NCBI GenBank assembly: GCA_020747065.1
Contig: JAGMVK010000018.1
Coordinates: 930,001-994,000 of the forward strand
From: Cadophora sp. MPI-SDFR-AT-0126
Lineage: Eukaryota > Ascomycota > Leotiomycetes > Helotiales > Ploettnerulaceae
DNA: 64,000 nucleotides
Direction: 5' to 3'
Shown here piece after piece: positions 9,466 to 21,507 of the stretch (its first letter is position 1; each line of letters opens with the position of its first letter). Both the position numbers and the translations under genes were made by a program. Below the pieces are notes generated by a model. It saw nothing but the letters and a program-made list of their open reading frames with translations, had not been told where the DNA came from and did no database searches.

Positions 9466-11737
9466 ATGTCGTCAGTGCAAAGCGATACTTCGCTGGCGGC
9501 GTCACAGCAATTCGAGGTTGTAAACGCGCCCAACATCAACGAGCCAGAAATCGCAGAAGCTGCACCAGAAGAACTTCCTACCGAAAGCCACGCGCTAGCA
9601 AATGCGGAGCACGAAGAGAAAGGGGCAGCCCAAATTGATCATGGACATACTGAAGTGAAGGACCTGGGATGGAATGACCATCCATCTGATGTTCCTGCGC
9701 CATTGGTAGGAGGATTACCAAATGAAGAGCTGTGGACACTTATTAGACGATTTAATAAGGTGATTTGCAATACCTTTTAGCGTACAATCCTAGGTGGGAA
9801 AGTCACTGAACTCTTCCAGCACATGTATCATGTCAAGGCTCTTCCTGAGCCGCCTCTCGGCGGACTCGATCTGAATGTTGCAGACGAGGAAGAATTCTCT
9901 CCAGACAAACTAAGAGCCTACATAGAAAGGTTTTACATGACTATCGGGGTAGGTTTAGTAGGATTTTGGAAACATATTTCAAGGCTTCGATCTTGGAGGG
10001 AACGAACCCGAACACTGGTCTTTGCTACGGTCTACTTCTGCGCTTGGGCATTCGACTTCCTTGTCCCGACTATGATAGCTTTCCTGATGGTGCTGATTGT
10101 GTATCCACCGGCCAGAACATACTGCTTTCCACCTGCTCCAATTGCTTTGATCGATTCCAAGACGGGTGGGATCAAGAAGCCACCAGCTGGTGTACTTGGA
10201 AGTGATGACAGCTTGACTGGAGCTCCAGAGAAGCACCAGGGAGAGGCGGTTGAACAAGAGGCTAGCAACTTTGTCAACGGATTTACTTCCATTGCGATCA
10301 GTAGCGCTACAGGCAAGCACCCAGGGGGCGATCAAACTGATGAAGCACCGGATAGCCTCGAATCTCGAGCCCCAGATCCTACAAACTTTGCCATGGGAGC
10401 GGCTGATGCTAAGGATATGACAGCCGGAGGAGAACCAACCGCTGTGCAGGATAAGACCAAAGAGCCCATGTCAGCTGCAATGTGGTCCAAAACAAGACCT
10501 GTTATGCATGCTATCTGTGATATCAGCGATGGTTGGGAGAGATTTGGCAACGCGTTATCGCCGACGGCACCCTTTCCAAAAGAGAAACCTCGAATGAAGC
10601 TGGCTGCGGTAAGTCCTTTTCTACCCTTCCTCCACTTCTCGTTGGAGCTGGCTTTCTGCAAGGACAAATGACCAGAAGGCACCATTGGAATAGAGGCATC
10701 TTTCTTTGAGTATTCACTGATGACTTGCAGGTTCTTGCACCAGTTCTTCTCATCTCGTTGTTCACAAACTCCTACATCTTCATGAAGATGAATGGCTTGT
10801 TTGTTGGATTTGGATTCTTTGCAGATCCTATTATTTGGAGGGCGGCGACGTACCTAAATAGGAAATATCCACACTGGCAAAAACTTCTCGAAATCAGGAA
10901 CACCCTACTCAAAGGAGTGCCAACCAATGCCCAGCTTACTGTTACGCTTCTTCGCATAGGCGAGGCAAAGAAAGCCCCTCTTCCTCCACCGCCCTATTCA
11001 GGACCACCCCCACCAAATGTTGCCCATGAAACTGCTGGCCAGAATTTGGAACACCTCGGTGTGTAGCCTTTGTCCGTTCTATGATTTATACTGACATGCA
11101 CAGAAGGTGTCCCCGACGAGGAGATAGCCAATGCCATTCAGCCAGATGCTGCGGTAACGACTGGCACAGATGTAGCACCCAAGAAGAAGCAACATGGACG
11201 AAGGATTCTTGCTGCAATCAAGGGCGTCGCTAAAGGTGGCGTTGAGACAGCTCTGGGCACTGATCGCCTCAAGGCTGCAGCTGGCGGAGAGCATGCTAAG
11301 AATCGACTTGGTGTTCTGAAGTCTGGGGGAATAGATCATGCTGGTCCAGTTGATTTTCCGTGCCGATTTAAGGGAAAGAAAGGGCATGCATACATCACTT
11401 CGACCGCCACTACGCCCGCTTTGAGTTGGACAACCGAGAAGGAGGATATTGATCCTGTTTTCTCGATTGCGATTACTGATATTCAGGTTGGTTCTCACAT
11501 TCTCGATCTGGAACATCTGGACTTAGCTGACTGTCATCACAGGAAATCAAGAAAGTTGGAGGTCTCGGATGGAAGACTAGACTTGTTGTCGGATGGGCAA
11601 CTTCGAGGGAAATCGCTGATGGTATACTCATCGTCGATAAGCAAGGAAATAAGAAGCAGCTCACAGCTATGGAACTCCGTGAAGAGCTTTTCAATCGTCT
11701 CATCACCATTGGAAATCAGATGTGGGAAGCTTGGTAA
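9466..11737 (+). CDS. DUF3292 family membrane protein
   Basis: Five exons, 9466-9759, 9820-10608, 10731-11058, 11104-11486, 11543-11737, all in frame, give 662 residues. I recognise the overall layout as the fungus-only DUF3292 family (function unknown): an acidic N-terminus; a conserved segment with GLPNEELWTLIRRFNK; membrane segments in the region VFATVYFCAWAFDFLVPTM and a following hydrophobic stretch; a long low-complexity loop; a second hydrophobic segment (LAPVLLISLFTNSYIF); a proline-rich stretch; and a folded C-terminal half ending MWEAW. The alternation of membrane segments and a cytosolic beta-rich C-terminal part suggests an organelle-membrane protein with a lipid- or membrane-binding tail. 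That is inference. The start ATG lies in a plausible context (GGAATGTCG) with no earlier in-frame Met nearby. Confidence 0.8.
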
Positions 11738-12150
11738 GAGCCACGAAGAAGAAGAAGAAGTAACAGAGTCTGTTTACTCCAGCGCATATATACACCTGTC
11801 TTGAGTACGCAAATAGAGGTATTGATTTCTGACCTCAGGGATTGTGCAATTACATAAACTGAATTCAATGAACATGCGCTTATCGCTCTCCAAATCGAAA
11901 TATTCTTTTTGTAAGTTGAGAAAAGAAACCCAAAAAACCCATGAGCCAAACTTCACAGCATTCACTGTGTCCCGCCCACGTGACCCAAGCACGAGACGCG
12001 AATATCGGCGCGTCGAACCTGGCAGCTTTAGGTTCTTTCTCCTCAAACTTGGTCAATTTCATCAGTCCCTTTCCCACCTTGGCCCGTTGCCATATCATAC
12101 AATTGCATGATGTTTGGTATCTCTCGTATATACAACTGAACGTTCCCAAA

Positions 12151-15025
12151 ATGTCGTCCAAGACGGTGACTCGAAAGCGTAGCAGAACGCAACTTCTAGA
12201 GCAAGACGAGCTAGCAACGGAGCAGGACATTGCACCGCTTTCGAGTACCAAGAAGAGGAAGCTGAATGCCGATGGCCTATCTCCCCCGACAGGAAGTAGA
12301 TTTGGTTCTATCAAGCGCTCAATTGGTGGACTTTTGGGCCTTAGGAAGACTGAAAAGGAGAATCTACCGCAGGATGGTGAGCAAGATGAACTTGCCGAGC
12401 AGAATAGCGACAACGATGCCGCGGATGATAAAGCGGGCAATGATATATGGGCGGTCGAGGACTCAGAACCTGAGGAGGTAATTGGGAAAAGACGTAGCTC
12501 CGGGCGCAAGAAAGCAGAAGCAACGCAAAAAAGCGCACGGTCGGCACAAGGAGGCAGGGCAAAATCTAGAAGAGACAAAGAGGCATCTGGCGGCAAGGGA
12601 GAGGATATCTGGGAGGTACCAGAATCTCCGCCGAGACCTAGCAGAAGTGCTTCTACAGCAGAGCGGGTGAAGACTATTTTGGCGCCACCAGTCCACCAGT
12701 CAAGCCCTGAGCCTGTGAAACGGACGCCTGGACGACCTAGAAAATCGGACATACTGAAGAATGCGAAAAAGCTTTCTAACCAGGCCATACGGGAGAAGAT
12801 GATGGCGACAGGTGCTGATGGATCGGAGGATGAGGGGGACGACACTGCAACACCTACAAGAAGACGGAGGAAAAGGGCCCACTCTGAGGCAGATATTGAA
12901 GTTAAGCCACTATCCAGGGCCGGAAAAGTTTCTACGGCAAGGAAACGAGGCCGACCAGCACGGGTACATGCATTCGAAGGAACACAGGCACCGAAGGGTA
13001 TTATGACGCCTGTCAAGCAAAGGGCTGGACGGGGAAGAAAAAGCGTGGTTTTTGATGCGAGTGATGAAGTTGACTTGGGATTTAAGGACCTGCCATCATC
13101 CGCCGCAACATCAAAGTCCAATAGATCCAAGAAGTCCCTTCAGAGTCCATCTCAAAGTCTTGCTTCCCAATCGAAGAATAAATCTACAGAACCAGTCGTA
13201 GACTCCGAAGAAGAAAACCAGGCAGAGGAGATTGCAGAGGAAGAGGAGATTGAAAAGGCGGAAGCGGGAGATGAAGAGGAGTCGGATGACGTTGATGATG
13301 AGATGTGCCAAATTTGTTCCGGCCTCGAGTCCACGAGAAAAGACCCTATCTTGTTCTGTGATGGTAAAGACTGTGACTTTGCTGTTCATAAAGAATGTTA
13401 CTCGGTTGCAAGGGTACCTAGAGGTGACTGGTTCTGCCGAGACTGCGAGTCCCAAGCTGAGGAAGTGCAATTTCAACAGTTAGAAGCTGTTGTCCCGGCT
13501 ATTGGAAGCTCCAACGTCCCTGATATTGAAGGATTCAATGATAATTTGAGACACATGCAACGTGTTGTGCTGGACAGATTGACCGGTCAGCGCCGGACCA
13601 GACTACGAGGTCACGACGAGGAGATGCAGAAGGTTCACCAAGTCGTTGAACAGACAGTGCTGGCTGGTGAGGGAAACTCGATGCTCGTGATTGGAGCTAG
13701 AGGTTGCGGCAAAACAACAGTATGTCCAATGCGACACAACATTTTAGGTCTGGCTAACGTATCTCTAGCTTGTGGAGTCTGTCATATCGGATCTTAGTAA
13801 AGATCACAGAGACAACTTCCACGTTGTTCGATTGAACGGCTTCATCCACACTGATGATAAGCTGGCTTTGAAGGAGACCTGGAGGCAACTGGGTCGTGAA
13901 ATGGACTTGGAGGATGATCTCGCCGGCAAGGTGAGGCATGATGCTACTCTTTACCTTCACACTGCTAATATCTCACAGACGAGCAACTACTCTGATACAC
14001 TGGCCTCACTTTTGGCTCTCTTATCCCATCCATCAGAAATATCCAGTGCAGAGCCTGAACAGACCGCCAAATCTGTTATTTTCATCCTAGATGAGTTCGA
14101 TCTCTTCACAACCCATCCACGCCAGACTTTGCTTTACAACCTTTTTGACATTGCACAAGCGAGGAAGGCTCCAATCGTTGTCCTTGGGCTGACAACGAGA
14201 GTCGATGTGGTTGAGAGTCTAGAGAAGAGGGTCAAGAGTCGTTTCAGTCACCGCTATGTGCATCTATCATTGCCACGTAGTCTCCCAGCGTTCTGGGATG
14301 TTTGCAAAGGAGGCCTCTTAGTCGATGCAGATGAGTTAGATGACGAGAGCTCTGGCCTCAGCGGCCCCAGCCAGGATGAGTTTATCTCATTCTGGCAGTC
14401 CATGATGGAGGTGAGAAACTTCAGTAATAATAATTAGTCTGTTTACTAATAAAATTAGGATATGTACAGCAAAGATGCAATTTTCAAGCATCTCATCGAA
14501 TCAGAGTTCTACCGATCAAAGTCTGTTCCAGTATTCTTCACGTCATGCATCATCCCAATCGCGAACCTGGGACCGGCAAACCTGCCTCTCACAGGCAAAC
14601 ATTTCACGAATACTTTATCCGCCCCTGATTCCAAGCTACATATCTTGCAGGGTCTCTCTGAGCTAGAGCTTGCACTGCTCATCGCCGCTGCGCGCCTCGA
14701 CATTATCTTAGATACGGATACCTGCAATTTTGCCATGGCTTATGACGAGTATAGCAATTTGACTTCGCGATACAAGATTCAGACTTCAAGCACCGGGATC
14801 ACGGCTCTTGGGGCAAGTGCAAAGGTTTCGGGGCGCGATGTTGCATTAGGGGCGTGGGAGAGACTAGCTGAATACGGATTGCTTGTTCCTGCAGGAATTG
14901 GTGGGGGCGGAAGGGACTTTGGAGCTGGTGGCCGCATGTGGAAGATTGATGTTGGACTCGAGGAGATAACGGGAAGCGTCGATAGCCTGAGTGGGGTGAT
15001 GGCCAAATGGTGCCGTGAGATCTGA
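12151..15025 (+). CDS. ORC4: Origin recognition complex subunit 4 with AT-hooks and PHD finger
   Basis: AAA+ subunit of ORC, which loads MCM at replication origins. Exons 12151-13719, 13769-13930, 13979-14410, 14459-15025 give 909 residues. Order: basic, disordered N-terminal third with AT-hook-like cores (TPGRPRK near residue 190, RGRPAR near 265, GRGRKS near 295); acidic stretch; PHD finger at about 385-435 (CQIC...CDG...C...H..C...WFCRDC); Walker A GARGCGKTT near 515; Walker B FILDEFDLF; Orc4 winged-helix C-terminus. AT-hooks recall S. pombe Orc4, which uses them to bind AT-rich origins. The intron 13931-13978 is 48 nt, in frame and stop-free, so its retention would only add 16 residues. 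I chose Met 12151 because the in-frame codons before it, open from 11941, lie in promoter-like sequence. Confidence 0.92.
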
Positions 15026-15886
15026 AATTATACGCCCTGCAGCCAAGCTACAGTATCGCGATTCAAATCCCTATTCCGGTAGAGTGAGCTGTCACCGAGG
15101 ACTCTTACGGTTGCCACACGGATTGGTGAGCTTCGTATCTGTGACGGCACTTACCGAGTATCTCTTTGTTGTCCTCAACAAAAGTATTGTTGATGACGTC
15201 GGCGGCTATGACGCTTTCTGCAAATGTCTGCGTCGTATCTTCGATTACAATGCTCTTGCACCTTTGCTTGTCTGGTTGGCTATTGCTACCACAAAGCCGA
15301 AAACATCGGCTCAGTTTTACTTGCTTTTCCTCAATCTCTGGCCTCAATCCAATCATGGCCGGCCACCTCGTCTGCATTGCAGTGAGCCACTCCTTGGCAT
15401 AGAGGTTGTACAAGCAGTCATTCATTTACCTTTCCGATAAACCATCGGAAACAGCTTATGCGGCTCGGGATTTCCACTGAGAATTGCTTGCATCTCGGCC
15501 AGTGCTGACTGCAACAGGTGGCCTCGTTTAACCCATACGCCCTCATTGTGTCGTTCCTAGATGTCGTAGAACGTCCACTATCGGCCAACTGCATTTTCTC
15601 AAACTGGACGATTGGTCAAAGTTGGGTTACAGTAGCTATGATGTATCTTGCGTGGCTGGCCTCAATCATTTTCATTGGATCTCCCATGGAATACTTCAAG
15701 CTGTCCTCACCAGCTGCAGCCTCGCTTTCGTGGAGCGGGGTAAGTGCAAACACTCTTAAGTAGTCCCCGCCGTTTGCCCTATTTCCTGCCATCTTCTCTT
15801 TACCTCTGCTTAAATTCAAAAGAGCTTTGGCACCGACTGCCCGTCTCGCGAGATAATTTGGAGCCGCTGCAACCAAGCTCAGAATC
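15026..15886. other. Intergenic, no gene seen
   Basis: Only short overlapping open frames on both strands, none with recognisable features. A B-box-like ATTCAAATCCC near 15061 has no pairing stem and no A box in place. Confidence 0.5.
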
Positions 15887-18800
15887 ATGGACATGCATGC
15901 TGCTGAAAATGCTCTGGCAACAACGAGCAAGGTCGCTCGCTTCGGAGGAGCAATCATAAGCGTCCTCACCAATCATGCAATCAGCGCAAGGAAGATTCCG
16001 CGAGGATTCGAAGGTGCTATAAACATCCTGAATGCTACTGTTACGACTCTTCAACAGGTTTCGAGTCATCTCGCAGCCGAAGCTGGCGCATCCCCAGATT
16101 ACAAGAAGCAGCTCTTCAGTCGCCCAGGTCTCGAATACGTTCAGCTCCTTGCCACAGAATGTGCCGCTACACTTGTCACGATTCCTTCGATCATGGCTGA
16201 CGCGTGTCTGGATCCCAAGGAGCTTAAAGCTAAGCGCAAGTTGGAGAAGAAATCTGTCGTCAAAGGAGATGACCCGAAACTCAACATCGATGCTTTGGAG
16301 CTAAGCAAGGCAGTCTTCACAAAGGTCAGCAATGATTAACTAAAGTTGCATCTCGATAAGACAATGATTTGTTGAAGTCGAGTGGTTGCCAGTGGTTGCC
16401 GGTGGTCACCTTAACAGCGAAACCCTAGGCTCTGTTGGTGCTGATTATTAGAATAGTCCGTTGAGAATTCAAATTGGCTCTTGGCAGGGGATTCTCTGGA
16501 AGATGCCTTGAAACGACTCCACGAAATTCAACTCTATCTTCTTCTTGTCCATCAAGTGATCTCCCTGGGCGAAATATCGTGGATTAGGTTAGAAACATGC
16601 ACTTATTGGGAATATCTACTTACATCTGTCAGCTCGTCCAGCCAAGTCGACGTCAAGACCGTAGTCGACTTTCATGTGCGAATTACGCGCACAGCTGATC
16701 TCATTGGTATCAAATCGCCTGGCCGCATAAAGACAAGCAGCCACTCCATTCGAAACTTATCCAGTGACAGCGATAGCATGTCTAGCTTGAGTGACAGTGG
16801 TAGTGACAGTGGTAGTGACACTGACAGCGACGAATCCGACTATAACCCAAAGAGATATAAGAAATCCTCACCGAAGTCTCCGCCATTCTGCCCTCTCCCA
16901 GGTATTCGCGAGCCTCCAGCACCTTCCCCGCTTGTGCGTCCTGTTGCTCAAAACTTCCCTCCACCACCCGCAAACTGCTCGCCTGGAAGTCCCAAGCCGG
17001 CGGGACCTGGACCGTCTCCAGTCATAGTCATGCGTAGTCCAAGTTCTGACGCTGTTAGTATCCCGATGTAAACATCAATTATGGGCTAACATTTGATAGG
17101 CCAAGCCTCCAGCGTATTCTGAAGCCCATAAGGCTGGACCCTCAGAAGTGACCCCCAGCTCTGGGACTTTGACTGTACCGGCTATTGTAGACTGCCCTTC
17201 GAAAGCCATGGCCATGCCACCTCAACATATGCGTACTTTTCAAGCTGCTACCCACCCACCTGAGAAGGAGGCTGGCCCAGAAGCGAAGAAAGGTATCAAG
17301 TGAGTGACCTTGGACCAGGCATACTTTCGGTATCTAACATAACTAGTACCACTACTCTCGAACCTCGTCTGTTCAAGACAAAGTCAAATGGTCTTGGTTT
17401 CAAGCTTAAGAGCATCTTTCGAAGTAAACAGTCGCTAGCTGAAGAGATGAAGAAGTCTCTGGGCGATTCCGATTCTCACCTGAGGGCGTTCGTCCTCAGA
17501 GGTCATGAAACGAGACTGGTTCCACACTCAGCCTTCCATACTTTGGAAGCCACACATATGCGGACTATCCTCGCACAACTCAATGATAATACCTGGTACA
17601 AAACGTTTACAATGTTGAATCAGGTCGAACACCAAACTGTGGAGCGTCTCTTGCACCCATCTGTCATGGGCAAAATGTACGAACGTGACATTGTTGTCCT
17701 TAAAATTCTTCGGGAGAATAAGCCAAGTGCTTGGGTATTGTTACTCCAGAATCTCTTCAAGTCTGACCCGGTAACACAAGGTTCCAATAACCGTGTGATT
17801 CTAGCAATTATGCGCGAAAAGTTGCATGATGGTAAATCAATATCATTCGGTCCTCGATGCGGCATGCCACCACCACCACCACCTCTTCCTCCCGGATTTG
17901 GCTATCCCCCGACCGCTCCGACGATACGGCCGCCTCCAATACCGTCAAATCACCGCAGAATCTCCAGAATATCCGACCTATCAATGCCAATACCACCTCT
18001 GCCAATGCCTTCCAGCATGCCGTGTCCTCCAATGAGAAGGGACAATCCAGGACCCCGCGGGATCGGTGGAAGAAGTACTAGTGACAAGAGACCTCTGACC
18101 AACCATGCCGCCATCATGGCACTGACAAGTTACACCGAGTACACTCTCCGTCCAGCGGATCCTTTGAATCCAAGCTCACCTCGCTCATGGGCACGAGTAG
18201 CTATTACTCCAGAGAACGCTGAGCACGGTCTTCTTATCCAGCGCATTCAAGCTTTCCATCAGAAGGGGGGAAATATAATCGAGAAGAAACTTCGGATGAA
18301 TGACGACCAGAACAAGCAATTGACGCGCCTCATGGACGAGCTCCAAGCTTTCGAGCGAGATTCAGCACGCTTTGAATGGTGCTGGGCTGAAATAAGCTTA
18401 TACAACGATGCAGGCGAGCTCAGACTCGTGTCTCAAGCCAGCTCCGCTACAGCGACAACGATTCATCTCATCGCGCAGCGAATGCCAAAGCCATCCTGTA
18501 AGCCGATAGAGCTGTACAACTCCTTAACGGAGCCGCTTCCTCCTCTTGCACGACCTCAGCCATCGCCCCCGGTTCTCGTCATGCGACCGTCAAGCCAACG
18601 ACGGAAGAAGAACAAAAAGCGTTGGAGCACAAATATCAGTGATAGTAGTGGTTCTGATAGTGATTCTGATTCCTCAAGCTCTGACAGTGAGCGAGGAATG
18701 AGATTGTTTCTGAGGAGAGACAGGGCAAGGAAGATGAGCAAGAAGAACAAAAAAGCTAGGAAAAATGGGAAGATCGTGGACAGTGATAGTGATGTCAGTG

Positions 18801-18931
18801 GTAACGAAAGTGAAGAGGATGTTATTCAGGTCAAGTTGAACTTGAAGAGGGGCGATGATGTGGTGAAGGCGTTGTTGGATCTCTGGACACCTCAAGGGAA
18901 AGACGAGGGCAAGGGAAAGCTTGCGGTATAA
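15887..18931 (+). CDS. Uncharacterised fungal protein, helical N-terminus, proline- and Ser/Asp-rich linkers
   Basis: Not recognised to family level. My best structure is 15887-16324, 16457-16587, 16633-17053, 17100-17299, 17347-18931 (924 residues). The last three exons are solid: their joins keep frame with GTTAGT/CTAAC/ATAG and GTGAGT/CTAAC/CTAG signals. The first join is uncertain, because the donor GTCAGC is weak and other acceptors are out of phase. Residues 1-200 are helical and resemble the small N-terminal helical domains that precede fungal STAND or ankyrin proteins. Then follow a Ser/Asp repeat tract (near 16770-16830), a proline-rich linker, a globular central part, a polyproline run, another helical part with SWARVAITPENAEHGLLI, and a C-terminal basic region with a second Ser/Asp tract. 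No catalytic motif seen. The Ser/Asp tracts look like casein-kinase-type phosphorylation substrates. Confidence 0.65.
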
Positions 18932-21507
18932 GCATCTTTGGAACAGCCATGCAGTCCTTCGCTGGTCAATGGATTTGGCGGGCATTTATCAGGTTCAATG
19001 TCTAGGTGCAGTGGTTACGGCTGTGGAGGTTAGGTTTCGTGATGGTATTGGGTTGCGGGGTACCAAATATGGCAGTTGTTGTGGTTCGATAAAGTGTGCT
19101 GTTCAATTCTCTCCTCTGTCTTTCTTACGATAACGAAAATAACGAATCTCAGACATGACCTTGCTCCTATTTTCCCACTCTAAAGAGATTTGCATGTTAT
19201 GGCAATATTTTATCGCCATGGCTGTAGACTAGTGGTAACCATTCAGATATTTGTGCTTTCATCATTCTAGAGTGAGAGGCCTTGCCCAGAAAATCTGAAT
19301 GTTGAAGACATTTGTTGTTTCGGACAATTTTATCTCGCTAAATGAAAAAGAAGGTGGGCTTTCTGGCTGAGTTTCTATGTGGGGCATGTAAACAAACGAG
19401 ATCCATGAGTCCTGGAAATGAAGCACAAAATATCTAGATTTATGACCTATTTCTCATCCTCCATAAAATTCAAACGTGACATAGCTTCGTATTAAGCAAT
19501 AATCCAACTCTGGTTCTCCCATGCGCGGCGTCATTCATGGTAGCAATACAAGGTTAGGTACTTGTTGAAAATTGTCTATAGCGTTCCCACTTACCTTACT
19601 CCCATTACATCACAGCACTCAATCCTGCACCTAGCTCAGCACCTTACATCACCAGGGAATCATTTTAGCTAGCAGTGTGAGTCACACACTATCCAAGTCC
19701 TGAGTATAAAGCCCCTTCTCAATCCCCCGGAACTCCTTTCTCTTCTTCCATCCTACACATCCTCACTCATGCGAACTTGTGTGAAGGGCACCGTGAGAAG
19801 CGCAATGTCTTTTCCAATTTGCCTTCGCACACCACCCTACGATTCCACAGCATCATTGATGCGTTGGACATTGTGATACAATTTTTTGTATTCAAGTGGC
19901 TGTTATTCCAAAAGATCGCTGTTGTCGTTGCTACTCGGTACAACACTTCCACCTTGTAGCAACACCAAAACCTACATACCTCCTCACCAACACACATGTG
20001 GGAGGTCCGCACATCGTGTTGAATCGCAACGTATTTTTTTAAGTTGCATTCTTACACCATACCTGCTCAAGGTCCCACACTCAATCAGAGAAGAAGCTAC
20101 AATCTTCAATCTTTGGAACTTTCATCTCGTCATGTGGTACGGGGGAGATTCCATAGCTACTAGGAGTTAGAAGCTCCTAGTGGCATTAGTACGACACAAC
20201 TAGGTTAAAAAAAGTAAGAAAAAAAAATTAAGTTGGGGCCAGGGGACTTAAGTTAATTAGTTTAATTTTGTCTTTGGGTGCTGCCTTGTACTACACTGCC
20301 TCGAGGCAGCACCTTCCTTTTCATTGCAGATGCTGGCTTGCCAGTACTGTGAAGAAGAGCAGATAGTTGGACACTCATTTGGGGAAGGAGTGGTTGTGCC
20401 ATGTTATGTAGTGCTCGAGCAACTTGATCGTCTTCATTCCAATGTCTCAATTAGAACTTGCAGTCTGCCAGTGAAGCATTGGAAAGCGATTCATTCTTTT
20501 ACGTGGTCAATGTATGTAAACGTACAATGATTCTCGTCATGCACCGCACATCTCTATTATCGAGGTGGTTTTACTTCTCTTTCGTCATCGTCATCGCAGG
20601 CTGTTGTCGAGCCTCTCGTTTCATGAAACCCTGATGCTACACCAACGACAGTGTCTCTTCATCAAGCCCATCTTATTCCAAGGCGTTTCTTTCACAACAT
20701 CGTTCGGCAGCCTCACCCTAGTTCTAAACCACCCAAGTCCCGTCCTGAAAATTTTATCGGCACGCAAGCCCAACACACTTTCCCGTCGAGCAAGTTCCAG
20801 AATTCTCTCGCTCCTAGCTACCATGCGCTTCACTGCTTCGAGAGGGAAGTGGCTTCCGTCTGAGGGACAAACTCGTATCGCAGCAATGAATTGTCTGCGT
20901 AAGTTCTTGCGGCAGCCCACTTGTTGGTGGATCTTCCTTCAAAAAATCCCGGGCCAGCCAGTCAAAGGTATAACATTATCCACTCTACACTTCTGAGTAA
21001 AGTCCTTGGGACAGTCTAGAACAGAGCCTTTCGAGCTGCGCAGAACTGAAATTCAAGTGCCACCAGAAATCGAGTCTTGTCGCAGGGAAAGCACATGGGG
21101 GATAAACCTTTTTTGAATGATTGTAGATGCCCAACATGTGGCTATTGTAACCAATCCGCCGCAGCAATGCAACTGCAGGGTCAACTATCCCGGTGCTCGT
21201 ATTGCCTGTGAGAAAAACAAGAACAAGCCTCCAAACCTTACAAGTTCTTTTCTCCAGAATTGGTTCCAACAGAGGTCGTCCACAACGTGCACAGAGATCT
21301 GTTGGATCACCGGGCAGGAGACAAAAAGTCACTCGAGATCTTGACCCTCGAAAACTGGAAGCCCCCAGGGACAGCACTGGGATAATCATCTTTTCTTGTC
21401 TAATCTAAAACATCAACGCCTCAAATGGTATTGTGTATCCTATAGAGCTAAAAACGCCATTCTAATGCAACTGCGAATGTAGAGTCTAAAACGCCATAAG
21501 AACCCGT
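18932..21507. other. Intergenic, 2.6 kb, no gene identified
   Basis: Open frames on both strands at 20565-21410 (up to about 140 codons) have arginine- and cysteine-rich translations with no motif I know. 19140-19560 is AT-rich. A short A-rich tract lies at 20206-20232. Confidence 0.45.

Noticed and set aside
11880..13130. 416-codon frame antisense to ORC4
   Set aside because: Shadow of the charged, repetitive ORC4 N-terminus; Ser/Phe/Leu-rich translation without motif.
15051..15090. B-box-like ATTCAAATCCC suggesting a tRNA
   Set aside because: Flanking bases do not form a T stem, and no acceptor or anticodon stem fits; the A-box-like stretch lies in ORC4 coding sequence.
20565..21410. Overlapping frames with Cys pairs (CARCGRP) resembling a zinc motif
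   Set aside because: Only one Cys pair in an arginine-rich, unrecognisable translation; no exon structure found.
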